Shown one piece after another: positions 44,576-53,095 of a stretch of 64,000 nucleotides of DNA; the first letter of the stretch is position 1; each line of letters opens with the position of its first letter. The notes beneath the pieces are model-generated. The model was given only the letters and a program-made list of their open reading frames with translations. It had not been told where the DNA came from and searched no databases. Origin of the DNA: JAEKLB01 sp050249235 (lineage in GTDB: Bacteria > Actinomycetota > Acidimicrobiia > Acidimicrobiales > CADCSY01); assembly GCA_050249235.1 (NCBI GenBank), contig JBFWQW010000004.1, positions 5,288 to 69,287 of the forward strand. Direction: 5' to 3'. The translations under genes were made by a program, and so were the position numbers.

Positions 44576-45427
44576 TCAGGCGGGGAAGTGGGCGACGACC
44601 TCGTCGCCGAAGCGGCGGATGCCGTCCACGGCCTCGCGCACGGACGTCCAGGGCGCCACGAGGACGCGGTCGACGCCGAGGTCCTCGAGGCGCTTGATGC
44701 CGTCGACGGTGGTGCCGGCGATCGCCCCGAGCGTCACCTCGAACGGACCGGTGCGGCCGTAGCGCTCCCGCAGGGCGGCGACCTTCTCGAGGTTGCCCGG
44801 CAGCGTGTCGAGGGTCTGCTCCATCGGGATCCACCCGTCACCGAGCTCGGCCGCCCGGCGCATGGCGGCCGGCGAGTCGCCACCGATCACCATGGGCGGG
44901 TACGGGTCCTGGACCGGCTTCGGGAAGAACTGGACCGGCTGGAACTCGAAGAACTCGCCCGAGTGCTCGGTGACGTCCTCGGTGAAGAGGCGCTGGATGA
45001 TGCGGATCGACTCGTCGACCCGCTTGCCCCGGGTGGCGAAGTCCAGCTGGACCGCCTGCCACTCCTCCGACATCCAGCTCGAGCCGATGCCGAACTCCAC
45101 CCGCCCACCGGTCATGAGGTCGGCGGTGGTGACGGCCCGGGCGGTCACGAACGGGTGGCGGAGCCCGACGTTGTAGACGTTGGTGCCGAAGCGGATGGTC
45201 GACGTCTGGGGGGCGAGGAAGGCGATCTGCATCCACACGTCCCACACCGGCAGGTCCGACGGGATCGGCGACTCGCCGTCGTCGGGGTGGCCGGGGTGGC
45301 CGTGCATCGACACCGGCATGATCAGGTGCTCGGGCAGCCACACCGACTCGAAGCCGGCCGCCTCCGCCTCCTGGGTGAACGACACCCAGTTGCGGGGCCC
45401 CACCATCAACGGCATCCCGAACTTCAT
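44576..45427 (-). CDS. F420-dependent LLM-class oxidoreductase
   Basis: 283 residues of the luciferase-like monooxygenase family. MKFGMPLMVGPRNWVSFTQ, FESVWLPEHLIMP, TSTIRFGTNVYN, GRVEFGIGSSWMSEEW and PPMVIGGDSPAAMRRAAELGDGW are typical of the F420-dependent actinobacterial subgroup. The cofactor is probably F420 rather than FMN, based on the family. The ATG has GAGGAG upstream. It probably forms a unit with the following unrecognised gene and the APH-like gene, all on the minus strand. Confidence 0.85.
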   Translation of the reverse strand: MKFGMPLMVGPRNWVSFTQEAEAAGFESVWLPEHLIMPVSMHGHPGHPDDGESPIPSDLPVWDVWMQIAFLAPQTSTIRFGTNVYNVGLRHPFVTARAVTTADLMTGGRVEFGIGSSWMSEEWQAVQLDFATRGKRVDESIRIIQRLFTEDVTEHSGEFFEFQPVQFFPKPVQDPYPPMVIGGDSPAAMRRAAELGDGWIPMEQTLDTLPGNLEKVAALRERYGRTGPFEVTLGAIAGTTVDGIKRLEDLGVDRVLVAPWTSVREAVDGIRRFGDEVVAHFPA

Positions 45428-45473
45428 CCCCAGGCTCCTCGGTCGTCTCGCTCGCTCGATGGGACGGGCCCGA

Positions 45474-46409
45474 TCAGCCCTTCAGGCCGGCCCGGTAGTC
45501 CCGCCACCGGCGGGGGAGCCAGCAGTCCTGGTCCTCGCCCCAGCCCTGCCAGCCGTCGCAGCGCCAGTCCATCAGGCTGTTCCAGCACAGCATCGACGGA
45601 TAGGTCTTGAAGACGTTGTGGTTGACGGCGGTGCCCTCGGCCTCGAAGGAGCGGCCCATGTCGTCGACGGCTTCGATGCGGATCGACGTCGGGTGCCCGG
45701 CGTCGTCGCGCTCGACGAAGCGGCGACCACTGCTGACGTGCGACCAGACGCCCTCCCGGATCAGGAAGCCGGTGGTGATGTCCCAGCGGCCGGCCGTCTT
45801 GCACTGGCTCACGGCGAGGAAGGCGTTGTCGGGGTCGCCGGTGGCGTAGTTGTAGCCGACGGTGGGCTGGCGGCCGTCCTGGCGGGGCCCCCACGAGCGG
45901 TCCCGCATGGCGTAGCTGTCGACGGGGATGGTCTCGCCCTCGAGGACCATCTCGCCCGTGAAGCGGCAGAGCTGGTCGATGTGGCCCTTGTTGAAGGGGG
46001 GCGTGCCGTTGGTGACGAGGGGCTTGATGATGCCCTCCACCTCGAGGTGCAGCTCGAGGTCGCGGCTCTTGTAGCCGAGCTCGTACCGGCGGGCCGGCTC
46101 GAGGCACTTGATCGTCATGCCGTTGGCCAGCTCGGCGTCGCGCAGGTCGAGGCCCTCGGGGATCTCCTGGTGCCAGTCGTAGTCGAACACCGGCACCTCC
46201 CACTCGAGGTCGCCGCGGTCGTCGTAGACCACGACGCCGCCGAACTGCACACCGATGTTGTGGCGGAAGACGGGATAGAAGTAGCCGATCATCTTGCGCT
46301 CCGGCACGAACCAGGCGTTCCACCACGTCTCGGTCCACCACCGGTCGTCGGTGCGGGGGTGGAACATGTCGTCCTCGGGCGTCAGGCCCCACTCGTCCAG
46401 GTAGCTCAT
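45474..46409 (-). CDS. Uncharacterised Trp/Tyr-rich protein, possibly AttH/CrtC-like
   Basis: 311 residues without signal peptide or membrane segment. It is unusually rich in Trp, Tyr and Asp, e.g. RTDDRWWTETWWNAWFVPER, VPVFDYDWHQEIPEG, VDSYAMRDRSWGPRQ and a C-terminal WRCDGWQGWGEDQDCW. The alternating strands and the DRSWGPR motif resemble the double-lipocalin AttH/hydroxyneurosporene-synthase superfamily, but I cannot confirm this. GGAGGGGACCCG precedes the ATG. It may bind a hydrophobic substrate or act with the F420-dependent enzyme next door. Confidence 0.75.
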   Translation of the reverse strand: MSYLDEWGLTPEDDMFHPRTDDRWWTETWWNAWFVPERKMIGYFYPVFRHNIGVQFGGVVVYDDRGDLEWEVPVFDYDWHQEIPEGLDLRDAELANGMTIKCLEPARRYELGYKSRDLELHLEVEGIIKPLVTNGTPPFNKGHIDQLCRFTGEMVLEGETIPVDSYAMRDRSWGPRQDGRQPTVGYNYATGDPDNAFLAVSQCKTAGRWDITTGFLIREGVWSHVSSGRRFVERDDAGHPTSIRIEAVDDMGRSFEAEGTAVNHNVFKTYPSMLCWNSLMDWRCDGWQGWGEDQDCWLPRRWRDYRAGLKG

Positions 46410-46434
46410 CGGGTCCCCTCCATCGGATCGGCGG

Positions 46435-47733
46435 TCATTGTGGATCGGAACCGTTGCCGAGGCCGATCCGCTGCGCCCGCTCGATGCGGCGCACGGCGTT
46501 CGGGAGGGCCATGGCGGCCCGGTCGGCGGCCCGGGCCAGCACCGTCGCCACGCCCAGGAGCTCGTCGTCGGCAGCCGAGTCGAGGTGGGCCATGAGCGCC
46601 GACCGCGGGGGCAGGCCCAGCGAGCGGAGGTCGTCGTCGAAGCCGTCGCGCTCCCATTCGGCCTGGGCCGCCGAGTCCCGCAGGTAGCCGACGACGAGGC
46701 TCGGCTCGCGATCCAGCTCGACCGACGCGAGGAGCCGCTCGGCGGGCTGGGTCTGGGGCGTGACCCGCCTCACCGGCACCTGGCCGAGCAGGCGCAGCGA
46801 CCCGCCCACGAGGGACAGGAGCTGGGATCCGAGCAGGGCGTCGAAGGTGAGGATCACCATCGACTGCACGAAGGCGCCGGCCGTGGGCGGCCGGCGGAGG
46901 TCGGCGTACATGCCGAGGGAGCTCTTCCACATGACGAAGGCAAGGTGCCAGCGGAGCCGATCGGGGTCGAGGGCCCGCCCGGCGGCGGCCTCGTACTCTT
47001 CCAGGCGCTGCTTCGGGTCGCCGAAGGACGTGTGGGCGCCCCGCATCCAGAGCCAGGCCAGGTCCTCGTGGGGGTCGCCGACATGGGCCAGCTCCCAGTC
47101 GATCATGGCGGACACCCGGCCCCCGTCGACCATGAAGTTGCCGGCGCCGGCGTCGCCGTGCACGAGCGAGGGCCGCTCGTCGGTGGCCGGCAGGGTGGCG
47201 GCCAGGACCCGGGCGCCGAGCCGGATGATCGGCTCCTCCATCGCGCCCCGGTCGGCGGCGTAGCCGGTCCACCAGCGCAGCTCGTCGTCGAGGGCCTCGG
47301 CCATCGTGTCGAACTGGTCGATCGGGAACTCGGCGGCGTCGGCGGCGTGGACGGCGGCCACCAGCGAGAGGTACTCGGGTGCCACCCGCTCGATCTCCTC
47401 GGCGTCAGGGCGGCTCGTCCCCGGCACCAGGTCCATCAGGAGCCCGGGCGGATCGCCCGGCGTGCCGAGCACCCGGGGCACGGGCCAGCCCAGCCGGGCC
47501 GCCACCGGGAGCACCGCCGCCTCCCGGGTCAGGCCGTAGCGCCGGCCGGCGAAGCCGCCCTCGGCCCGGTAGAAGGCCACCGGGGTGGCCGGGTGCCGGG
47601 GATCGCGCACCTCGTAGGCGATGTGGCTGGCGCCCCCCGCCGGCGCCATCGCCAGCGCGACCGCGGGCAGCCCGAGGCACGCGGCGACCTCGGCTTCCAG
47701 CTGGGACAGGTCCACGTCGGCCTGGTCGGACAC
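46435..47733 (-). CDS. APH/ACAD10-like phosphotransferase family protein
   Basis: 432 residues with a kinase-like fold. The catalytic loop is SLVHGDAGAGNFMVDGG and the metal motif AMIDWELAHVGDP; the hinge/ATP-lobe part is MAPAGGASHIAYEVRD. This subgroup (aminoglycoside-phosphotransferase-like, often beside acyl-CoA dehydrogenases) phosphorylates hydroxylated acyl-CoAs or other alcohols. The GTG at 47733 is used because GGGAGG lies nine bases before it; an ATG at 47790 is the alternative. It has an additional C-terminal helical region (about 340-432). Confidence 0.78.
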   Translation of the reverse strand: MSDQADVDLSQLEAEVAACLGLPAVALAMAPAGGASHIAYEVRDPRHPATPVAFYRAEGGFAGRRYGLTREAAVLPVAARLGWPVPRVLGTPGDPPGLLMDLVPGTSRPDAEEIERVAPEYLSLVAAVHAADAAEFPIDQFDTMAEALDDELRWWTGYAADRGAMEEPIIRLGARVLAATLPATDERPSLVHGDAGAGNFMVDGGRVSAMIDWELAHVGDPHEDLAWLWMRGAHTSFGDPKQRLEEYEAAAGRALDPDRLRWHLAFVMWKSSLGMYADLRRPPTAGAFVQSMVILTFDALLGSQLLSLVGGSLRLLGQVPVRRVTPQTQPAERLLASVELDREPSLVVGYLRDSAAQAEWERDGFDDDLRSLGLPPRSALMAHLDSAADDELLGVATVLARAADRAAMALPNAVRRIERAQRIGLGNGSDPQ

Positions 47734-47825
47734 CTCGACGACCTCCCCGGTCGGCGGCGATCCTCGCGCGCCCCGGAGCCCGGCCGCCATCCCGGCGGCT
47801 GGACGTCAGCCCGGCCGGGCGGGCC

Positions 47826-48713
47826 TCACCGGCGGTTCTCGTCGACGGCGGTCTGGTCGGCGACGGTGTCGTCGTCGGGCCCGGGTGCCCAGCGGGTGTG
47901 GTCGGGGTCGATCGTCCGCGTCGAGTCGACGGGCGCGTCGGCGTCGCGGTCGCGGTCGCGGTCGCGGACCGTGCCCCCCGTGCGGTCGGTGGTCGTCGCG
48001 ACGGGCTCGACCTCGCCCACCCTCACGCCGGCCGCCGACGTCGGGGCCGTGGTGGCCAGCACCCGCTCCTCGGCCTCGGCGTGGCGGGCATCGGCGGTCT
48101 CGAGCCGATCGTGGCCGCTGGCGCGGAGGCGGGCCTCGGGGCCGACGGCCGGGTCGAGGGCCCGGGCGACCAGGCGGCCGTGCCACCGCTCGCCCCAGAG
48201 CCCACCGGCGACGGCGCCGACGAAGGCGGCGACCAGCGAGCCGATGCCGGCCAGCGAGGCGGCGTCCCCCCACTCGTCGCGGGTGCCGGGCGTGCCGAGG
48301 TCGCGGAGGAGGCCCACGATCCGGTCGGACTCCGTGACCTCGTCGGCGAACCACACCGCCAGCCCGGCCAGGGCCACGCCACCCACGAAGACGCCGAGGC
48401 CGTGGAGGAGCCCGCCCCGGCGGGCCATCCGGCCGGCCGCGTAGCCGCCGAGCAGGAAGGCGGCCGCCATCACCGCGATCGTTGCCACCGCCACGCCGTC
48501 GGCCATGTCGCCCCAGTCTCGGTCGAGGAAGTCCTCGTCGGCGCCGGCCCAGTCGGCGACGGCGGCCACCAGCCCGGAGAGGAACACGAACGCCCCGAAG
48601 GCGGTCATCGTCCCGGCCAGCACGCTGATGGCCGAGAAGGGCGAGTAGCCGGCGTCGCGCACCAGCCGTCGCCGGTCACGAGCGGTCTCGGTCGTGGCTG
48701 ACGAGCGGGCCAT
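47826..48713 (-). CDS. Integral membrane protein of unknown function
   Basis: 295 residues. Four hydrophobic segments: SVLAGTMTAFGAFVFLSGLVA, VAVATIAVMAAAFLLGGYAAG, LGVFVGGVALAGLAVWF and LAGIGSLVAAFVGAVAGGLWG. The C-terminal 100 residues are soluble, charged and partly repetitive (Arg-Asp repeats), and probably disordered. GGAGGTGGACC precedes the ATG, so the start is firm. I recognise no family with confidence; the topology resembles small actinobacterial membrane proteins with a G-x-x-A-G-R-x-A motif after the second segment. Confidence 0.75.
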   Translation of the reverse strand: MARSSATTETARDRRRLVRDAGYSPFSAISVLAGTMTAFGAFVFLSGLVAAVADWAGADEDFLDRDWGDMADGVAVATIAVMAAAFLLGGYAAGRMARRGGLLHGLGVFVGGVALAGLAVWFADEVTESDRIVGLLRDLGTPGTRDEWGDAASLAGIGSLVAAFVGAVAGGLWGERWHGRLVARALDPAVGPEARLRASGHDRLETADARHAEAEERVLATTAPTSAAGVRVGEVEPVATTTDRTGGTVRDRDRDRDADAPVDSTRTIDPDHTRWAPGPDDDTVADQTAVDENRR

Positions 48714-48808
48714 GGTCCACCTCCGTGGAGACGCGTTCTCCGTGCCGCCACCGCTACCCCGCGGGCCCGCCGCCGAAGCCGCCTCCCGTTCTTTCCCTCC
48801 CTGTCGAC

Positions 48809-48861
48809 CCGTTCTCTGTCGACGCCGCCGGTACAACCCCGGCCCGGTCGACGAGGAACGG
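48809..48861. terminator. Hairpin terminator after epoxide hydrolase gene (CCGTTCTCTGTCGA family)
   Basis: CCGTTCTCTGTCGA (48809-48822) pairs with TCGACGAGGAACGG (48848-48861) at 12 of 14 positions. It is nine bases after the epoxide hydrolase stop on the minus strand. A partial copy of the left arm (CCCGTTCTTTCCCTCCCTG) lies just before, from 48786. Confidence 0.65.
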
Positions 48862-48870
48862 GGAGGACGG

Positions 48871-50031
48871 TCAGCGGGGGCGGGAGGCGAAGAAGGAGCT
48901 GACCTCGTCGACGAAGAGGTCGGGCACCTGCATGGCGGGGAAGTGGCCGCCGGCCGGCAGGTCGGACCAGCGCACCACGTTGAAGGCCGACTCGATCCAG
49001 CGGCGGGGTGAGTTGAAGGGCTCGCCCGGGTAGCGGGCGAAGCCGATCGGGACCTCCGGATGTGGCCTGCCCACCCGGGGCCCGACCCGCTCCGGGCCGA
49101 TCGTCTCGTGGTACATGCGCATCGACGCGTTGATCGTGCCGGTGAACCAGTAGATCGACAGGTTGTCGAGCAGCCGGTCGGGGGAGAAGGCGGCCAGGCC
49201 GTCGCCGCCTGTCCAGGCCTGGAACTTCTCGAGGATCCAACCGGCCAGCCCGGCGGGGGAGTCGGTGAGCCCGTAGGCCAGCGACTGGGGCCGGGTGGCG
49301 TGGACCTGCTGGTAGGCGGACTCGAGCGCCCGGAACCGGGCCGAAGCGGCCAGCTCGGCCTCCTCGGCCCCGTCGACCGGTCCGGGCCCGTCCTTCGGCG
49401 GCCCGGCGACGAGCAGGTTGAGGTGGAGCGCGGCCACCCGGTCGGGATGGCGGGCGCTCACCTCGGAGACGACCATCGAGCCCCAGTCGCCGCCCTGGCA
49501 GAAGTAGCGGTCGTAGCCGAGCCGCTCCATCACCTCGGCGAAGGCGGCGGCCGTCCGGCCGATGTCCCAGCCGGCCTCCCTCGTCGGGCCGCTGAACCCG
49601 TAGCCGGGGAGCGACGGGGCCACGACGTGGAGGGCCCCGGCCGGGTCGCGCCCGTGGGCGGCCGGGTCGGTGAGCGGGCCGAGCACGTCCCAGAACTCGG
49701 CGACCGAACCCGGCCAGCCGTGGGCGAGCAGCAGGGGCCGGGCCCCGGGCTCGGGCGAGCGGACGTGCAGGAGGTGGAGATGCTGACCGTCGACCGTGGT
49801 CGTGACCTGCGGGAACCGGTTGCATCGCTCGACGAAGGCGTCGAAGTCGAAGTCGTCCCGCCAGCGCCGGCACAGCGCCTGCAGCGGGGCCAGCGCCGTC
49901 CCGCGAGTCCACCCCACGCCGGGGAGCTCGTCGGGCCAGCGGGTGCGGGCCAGGCGGCCGCGCAGGTCCTCGACGGCGTCGGGGTCGAGCTCGAACGTCC
50001 AGGGAGCGAAGCCCGGAGTCGCCGCCGTCAC
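48871..50031 (-). CDS. Epoxide hydrolase (alpha/beta hydrolase with EHN domain)
   Basis: 386 residues. The N-terminal epoxide-hydrolase lid (EHN) region is FELDPDAVEDLRGRLARTRWP. The oxyanion motif is LLAHGWPGSVAEFW; the nucleophilic Asp is in QGGDWGSMV; a late acidic residue and the catalytic His (AGGHFPAMQVPDLF) follow. Such enzymes open epoxides of terpenoids, steroids or juvenile-hormone-like lipids. The GTG start overlaps the stop of the SDR gene (GTGA). A hairpin ends the unit. Confidence 0.87.
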   Translation of the reverse strand: MTAATPGFAPWTFELDPDAVEDLRGRLARTRWPDELPGVGWTRGTALAPLQALCRRWRDDFDFDAFVERCNRFPQVTTTVDGQHLHLLHVRSPEPGARPLLLAHGWPGSVAEFWDVLGPLTDPAAHGRDPAGALHVVAPSLPGYGFSGPTREAGWDIGRTAAAFAEVMERLGYDRYFCQGGDWGSMVVSEVSARHPDRVAALHLNLLVAGPPKDGPGPVDGAEEAELAASARFRALESAYQQVHATRPQSLAYGLTDSPAGLAGWILEKFQAWTGGDGLAAFSPDRLLDNLSIYWFTGTINASMRMYHETIGPERVGPRVGRPHPEVPIGFARYPGEPFNSPRRWIESAFNVVRWSDLPAGGHFPAMQVPDLFVDEVSSFFASRPR

Positions 50032-50933
50032 GCCGGCACGTTCCCGAGCATGTCGGCGTTGGCCCGGGCCGCCTCGAGCAGGGGCCGGAGGGCGGCGTCG
50101 ACGGCGTGGGGGTCGTCGACGGCGCCGGTGGCTGGACCCCGGGCCCATCCCTCGGCCACGTAGAGGGCCCGCCCGGACGCGCCGATCACCCGTCCGGTGA
50201 CCCCGGCCGACAGGGGCGAGGCCAGCCACACCAGGGCGGGCGACACGTACTTCGGGTCGAGCACCCCCTGCTTGGCCTCGTCGCTCTCGGCGAACCGGGT
50301 GCCCTCCATCATCCGGGTCATCGCCGTGGGGCACAGGGCGTTGACGGTGACGCCGTAGCGGGCCAGCTCCATGGCGGCGATCACGGTGAAGGAGGCGATG
50401 CCGGCCTTGGCCGCGCCGTAGTTGGCCTGGCCGGGCTGGCCGTAGAGGCCCGAGGCCGAGGTGGTGTTGACGATCCGGGCATCGGGCAGGTCGCCGGCCT
50501 TGGTCCGCTCCCGCCAGTGGTTGGCGGCCACCGACGTGAGGAGGAACGTGCTCTTGAGGTGCACCCGCAGGACGGCGTCCCAGTCGTCCTCCGTCATGGC
50601 GACGATGGTGCGGTCGCGGAGGATCCCGGCGTTGTTGACGACCACGTCGAGCCGGCCCCAGGTGTCGAGGGCCTGGCCCACCAGGCGGGTGGCGCCCTCC
50701 ATGGTGGCGACATCGTCGAGGTTGGCGACCGCCTCACCGCCGGCGGCCACGATCGCCTCGACCGCCTCCCGGGCCGCGTCGGACGACGCCGGCCCGCCGT
50801 CGGTCGGGACACCGAGGTCGTTCACCACGACCCGGGCGCCCTCCCGGGCCAGCGCCTCGGCGTGCGACCGCCCGATGCCCCGCCCGGCGCCGGAGATCAC
50901 GCACACCCGGCCCTCGCAGAGCCCGGCGCTCAC
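50028..50933 (-). CDS. Short-chain dehydrogenase (3-hydroxyacyl-CoA dehydrogenase-like, HSD17B4 type)
   Basis: 301 residues. The Rossmann motif is VISGAGRGIGRSHAEALA, with VVVNDLGVPTDGG typical of the HSD17B4/FOX2 subgroup. VVVNNAGILRD and the catalytic Ser...Tyr-x3-Lys (TTSASGLYGQPGQANYGAAK) are intact. The extra C-terminus is also typical of that subgroup. With the MaoC gene upstream (overlap GTGA) it would form a hydratase/dehydrogenase pair in beta-oxidation. Confidence 0.85.
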   Translation of the reverse strand: MSAGLCEGRVCVISGAGRGIGRSHAEALAREGARVVVNDLGVPTDGGPASSDAAREAVEAIVAAGGEAVANLDDVATMEGATRLVGQALDTWGRLDVVVNNAGILRDRTIVAMTEDDWDAVLRVHLKSTFLLTSVAANHWRERTKAGDLPDARIVNTTSASGLYGQPGQANYGAAKAGIASFTVIAAMELARYGVTVNALCPTAMTRMMEGTRFAESDEAKQGVLDPKYVSPALVWLASPLSAGVTGRVIGASGRALYVAEGWARGPATGAVDDPHAVDAALRPLLEAARANADMLGNVPA

Positions 50934-51436
50934 CCCGCCTCCTCGGCCCCGACGCCCCGCTGCATGCGGGTGGGGCGGTAGACGAGCACGACGTCGCCCT
51001 CCTGGTTGAGCACGGTGTTGGTGGACGTGACGATGCCGCGGCCCGGGCGACTGGTGGCCCGCGACGCGGTGACCTCGACGACGACCTCGACGGTGTCGCC
51101 GACGTACACCGGGTCGCGCACCTCCATCTCGAGGCCGAGGAAGGCGATGCCAGTGCCGTGCAGGACGTTCGTCTGGAGCACGAGGCCCTCGGCCAGCACG
51201 AGGGTGAGCATGCCGGGCACGACCCGGCCCCGGTAGCCGAGCTCGGTCGCCCGGCGGGCGTCGAGGAACATCGACCCGATGAAGCCGGCCAGCCCGACGA
51301 AGCTCACCAGGTCGGTCTCGGTGACGGTGCGGGCCGCCGACCGGAACCGGAAGCCGACGGGTTGGTCCTCCCACGTGAGCCCGTGGGCGAGCGGGGCGAC
51401 GTCGCCGAAGCCGTCGGCGGCGGGTCGGTCGGGCAC
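50930..51436 (-). CDS. MaoC-like hot-dog domain protein
   Basis: 168 residues of the MaoC/hydratase-2 fold. LVSFVGLAGFIGSMFLDARRA and GYRGRVVPGMLTLVLAEGLV align with the family, but the catalytic His of D-x4-H appears as Phe (MFLD) and the A-H-G-M-L motif reads V-P-G-M-L. It may therefore not be an active hydratase. A TACTGT element lies six bases before the GTG start without a Shine-Dalgarno, so the mRNA appears leaderless. It heads the unit MaoC-SDR-epoxide hydrolase, divergent from the crotonase unit. Confidence 0.75.
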   Translation of the reverse strand: MPDRPAADGFGDVAPLAHGLTWEDQPVGFRFRSAARTVTETDLVSFVGLAGFIGSMFLDARRATELGYRGRVVPGMLTLVLAEGLVLQTNVLHGTGIAFLGLEMEVRDPVYVGDTVEVVVEVTASRATSRPGRGIVTSTNTVLNQEGDVVLVYRPTRMQRGVGAEEAG

Positions 51437-51442
51437 CTGCGG

Positions 51443-51448
51443 ACAGTA
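51443..51448 (-). promoter_or_regulatory. Probable -10 element (TACTGT) of leaderless maoC-like mRNA
   Basis: On the minus strand TACTGT is followed by six bases and the GTG of the MaoC-like gene. No Shine-Dalgarno. Confidence 0.45.
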
Positions 51449-51520
51449 GCCAGCGGCCCGCAGGCCCGACCCGCCCCGCTGGTAGGTTGCGCGGCGCCCT
51501 CGACCCAGGAGCCCGCCCGC

Positions 51521-52294
51521 ATGTCCGATGCCGAGCCGCTGGTGAAGCTGGAGTCCGACGGCGCCGTGCGCATCGTCACGCTCAACCGCCCCGACGCCCG
51601 CAACGCCTTCAACGACCCGCTCAAGCTGGCCTTCGTCGACGTGCTCCGCCAGCTGGCCCGCGACCAGTCGGCGCGGGCCGTCCTGCTCACCGGCGCCGGC
51701 TCGTCGTTCAGCGGCGGTGGCGACATCAGCAACTTCGCCAACCGCTACGAGTTCGAGAACCGCTTCTACTGGATGCGCGAGGCCCGGTTGCTGGCCGACG
51801 AGATGCTGCGCTGCCACCTGCCGATCGTGGCCGCCCTCAACGGCCCGGCAGTCGGGCTGGGGTGCAGCCTCGCCATCATGAGCGACATCGTCCTCATCGC
51901 CGAGGACGCCTTCATGGCCGACCCCCACGTCGGCGTCGGCCTGGTGGCGGCCGACGGCGGGGCCGTCCTCTGGCCCCTGCTGATGAGCTACCTGAAGGCC
52001 AAGGAGTACCTGCTCCTCGGCGAGCGGATCCCCGCCGCCGAGGCGGTGCAGCTCGGCCTGGCCAACCGGGTCGTCCCCACCGCCGAGATCCACGCCGAGG
52101 GGCTGAAGCTGGCCCACCGCCTGGCCGAGCTGCCCTGGCAGGCGGTGCAGGAGACCAAGCGGGCCATCAACCTCCACCTCCAGGAGGCGGCCATGCGGGT
52201 GATGCCTATGGCGACGACGGCCGAGAGCGAGTCGTTCAACACCGAGGCCATCCAGGAGTTCATGGACCGCTTCGGCGCCGGCGGGAAGGCCTAG
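51521..52294 (+). CDS. Crotonase-family enoyl-CoA hydratase/isomerase
   Basis: 257 residues. Oxyanion hole sequences FNRP-like LNRPDARNAF and SFSGGGDISNF, and GPAVGLGCSLAIMSDIVL, define the crotonase fold. The two glutamates that catalyse water addition in classical hydratases appear to be replaced (Ser after GLGC, His in DPHVGVG). An Asp in VAADGGAVLW aligns with the Asp of dienoyl-CoA isomerase, so an isomerase is plausible. CCAGGAG precedes the ATG; a TAGGTT about 30 bp upstream could be the -10. It begins the unit crotonase-crotonase-dehydrogenase. Confidence 0.85.
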   Translation: MSDAEPLVKLESDGAVRIVTLNRPDARNAFNDPLKLAFVDVLRQLARDQSARAVLLTGAGSSFSGGGDISNFANRYEFENRFYWMREARLLADEMLRCHLPIVAALNGPAVGLGCSLAIMSDIVLIAEDAFMADPHVGVGLVAADGGAVLWPLLMSYLKAKEYLLLGERIPAAEAVQLGLANRVVPTAEIHAEGLKLAHRLAELPWQAVQETKRAINLHLQEAAMRVMPMATTAESESFNTEAIQEFMDRFGAGGKA

Positions 52295-52303
52295 GGGCGA
52301 CCG

Positions 52304-53095
52304 GTGGCCTCCGACGCCGGCGTCGTGCTCTCAGAGGTCGCCGACGGCGTGGCCACGCTGACGTTCAACCGTCCCGAGGCGAACAACGGCTGGAGCATCG
52401 AGATGGAGGAGCGCTACTTCGAGCTCCTCGACGAGGCCGAGCGCGACGACCGGGTGCGGGCCGTCGTGGTCACCGCCGCCGGCCGCCACTTCTGCCCCGG
52501 GCTCGACCTGCAGCGGCTGGCGGCCAAGGCCGACGGCGTGCCCGCCCCCGAGCGGCAGCTCCCGGTCACCTACCCGCTGCGGATGCCCAAGCCCATGGTG
52601 TGCGCCATCAACGGCACCGCGGCCGGCATCGGCCTCGTGCACGCCGCCGTGTGCGACATCCGCTTCGCCGCCGAGGGCACCCGGATGGCGACGTCGTTCA
52701 CCCGCCGGGGCCTGGTGGCCGAGCACCTGCTGTCGTGGCTGCTGCCCCGCATGGTCGGCCACGCCAACGCCAGCGACCTGCTGCTCTCCGGGCGGGTCTT
52801 CACCGCCGAAGAGGCGCTGGCCATGGGGTTCCTCAACCGGGTGGTGCCGGCCGACGCCCTGCTCGACGAGGCCACCGCCTACGCCCGCGACCTGGCCGAC
52901 AACTGCTCGCCCCTCTCGATGGCGCAGGTGAAGGGCCAGCTGCTGGACGACTGGCTCCGGTCGCGGGGCGAGTCGCTCGACGCCTTCGAGGCGCTCAAGG
53001 ACGATCCCCGCCGGGCCGCCGAGCTCGCCGAGGGCGTCGCCAGCTTCCGGGAGAAGCGCCCGCCCCGCTTCGCACCGCTCCCGTACGGGCCGTGA
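52304..53095 (+). CDS. Crotonase-family enoyl-CoA hydratase/isomerase
   Basis: 263 residues. TLTFNRPEANNGWS, GRHFCPGLDLQRLA and GTAAGIGLVHAAVCDIRFA mark the fold. As in its neighbour, the first catalytic Glu position after the Gly-rich helix is not Glu. A Glu in GLVAEHLLSWLLPR is a candidate for another catalytic acid/base. Starts with GTG nine bases after the upstream crotonase; its stop overlaps the acyl-CoA dehydrogenase start (GTGA). Confidence 0.83.
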   Translation: MASDAGVVLSEVADGVATLTFNRPEANNGWSIEMEERYFELLDEAERDDRVRAVVVTAAGRHFCPGLDLQRLAAKADGVPAPERQLPVTYPLRMPKPMVCAINGTAAGIGLVHAAVCDIRFAAEGTRMATSFTRRGLVAEHLLSWLLPRMVGHANASDLLLSGRVFTAEEALAMGFLNRVVPADALLDEATAYARDLADNCSPLSMAQVKGQLLDDWLRSRGESLDAFEALKDDPRRAAELAEGVASFREKRPPRFAPLPYGP

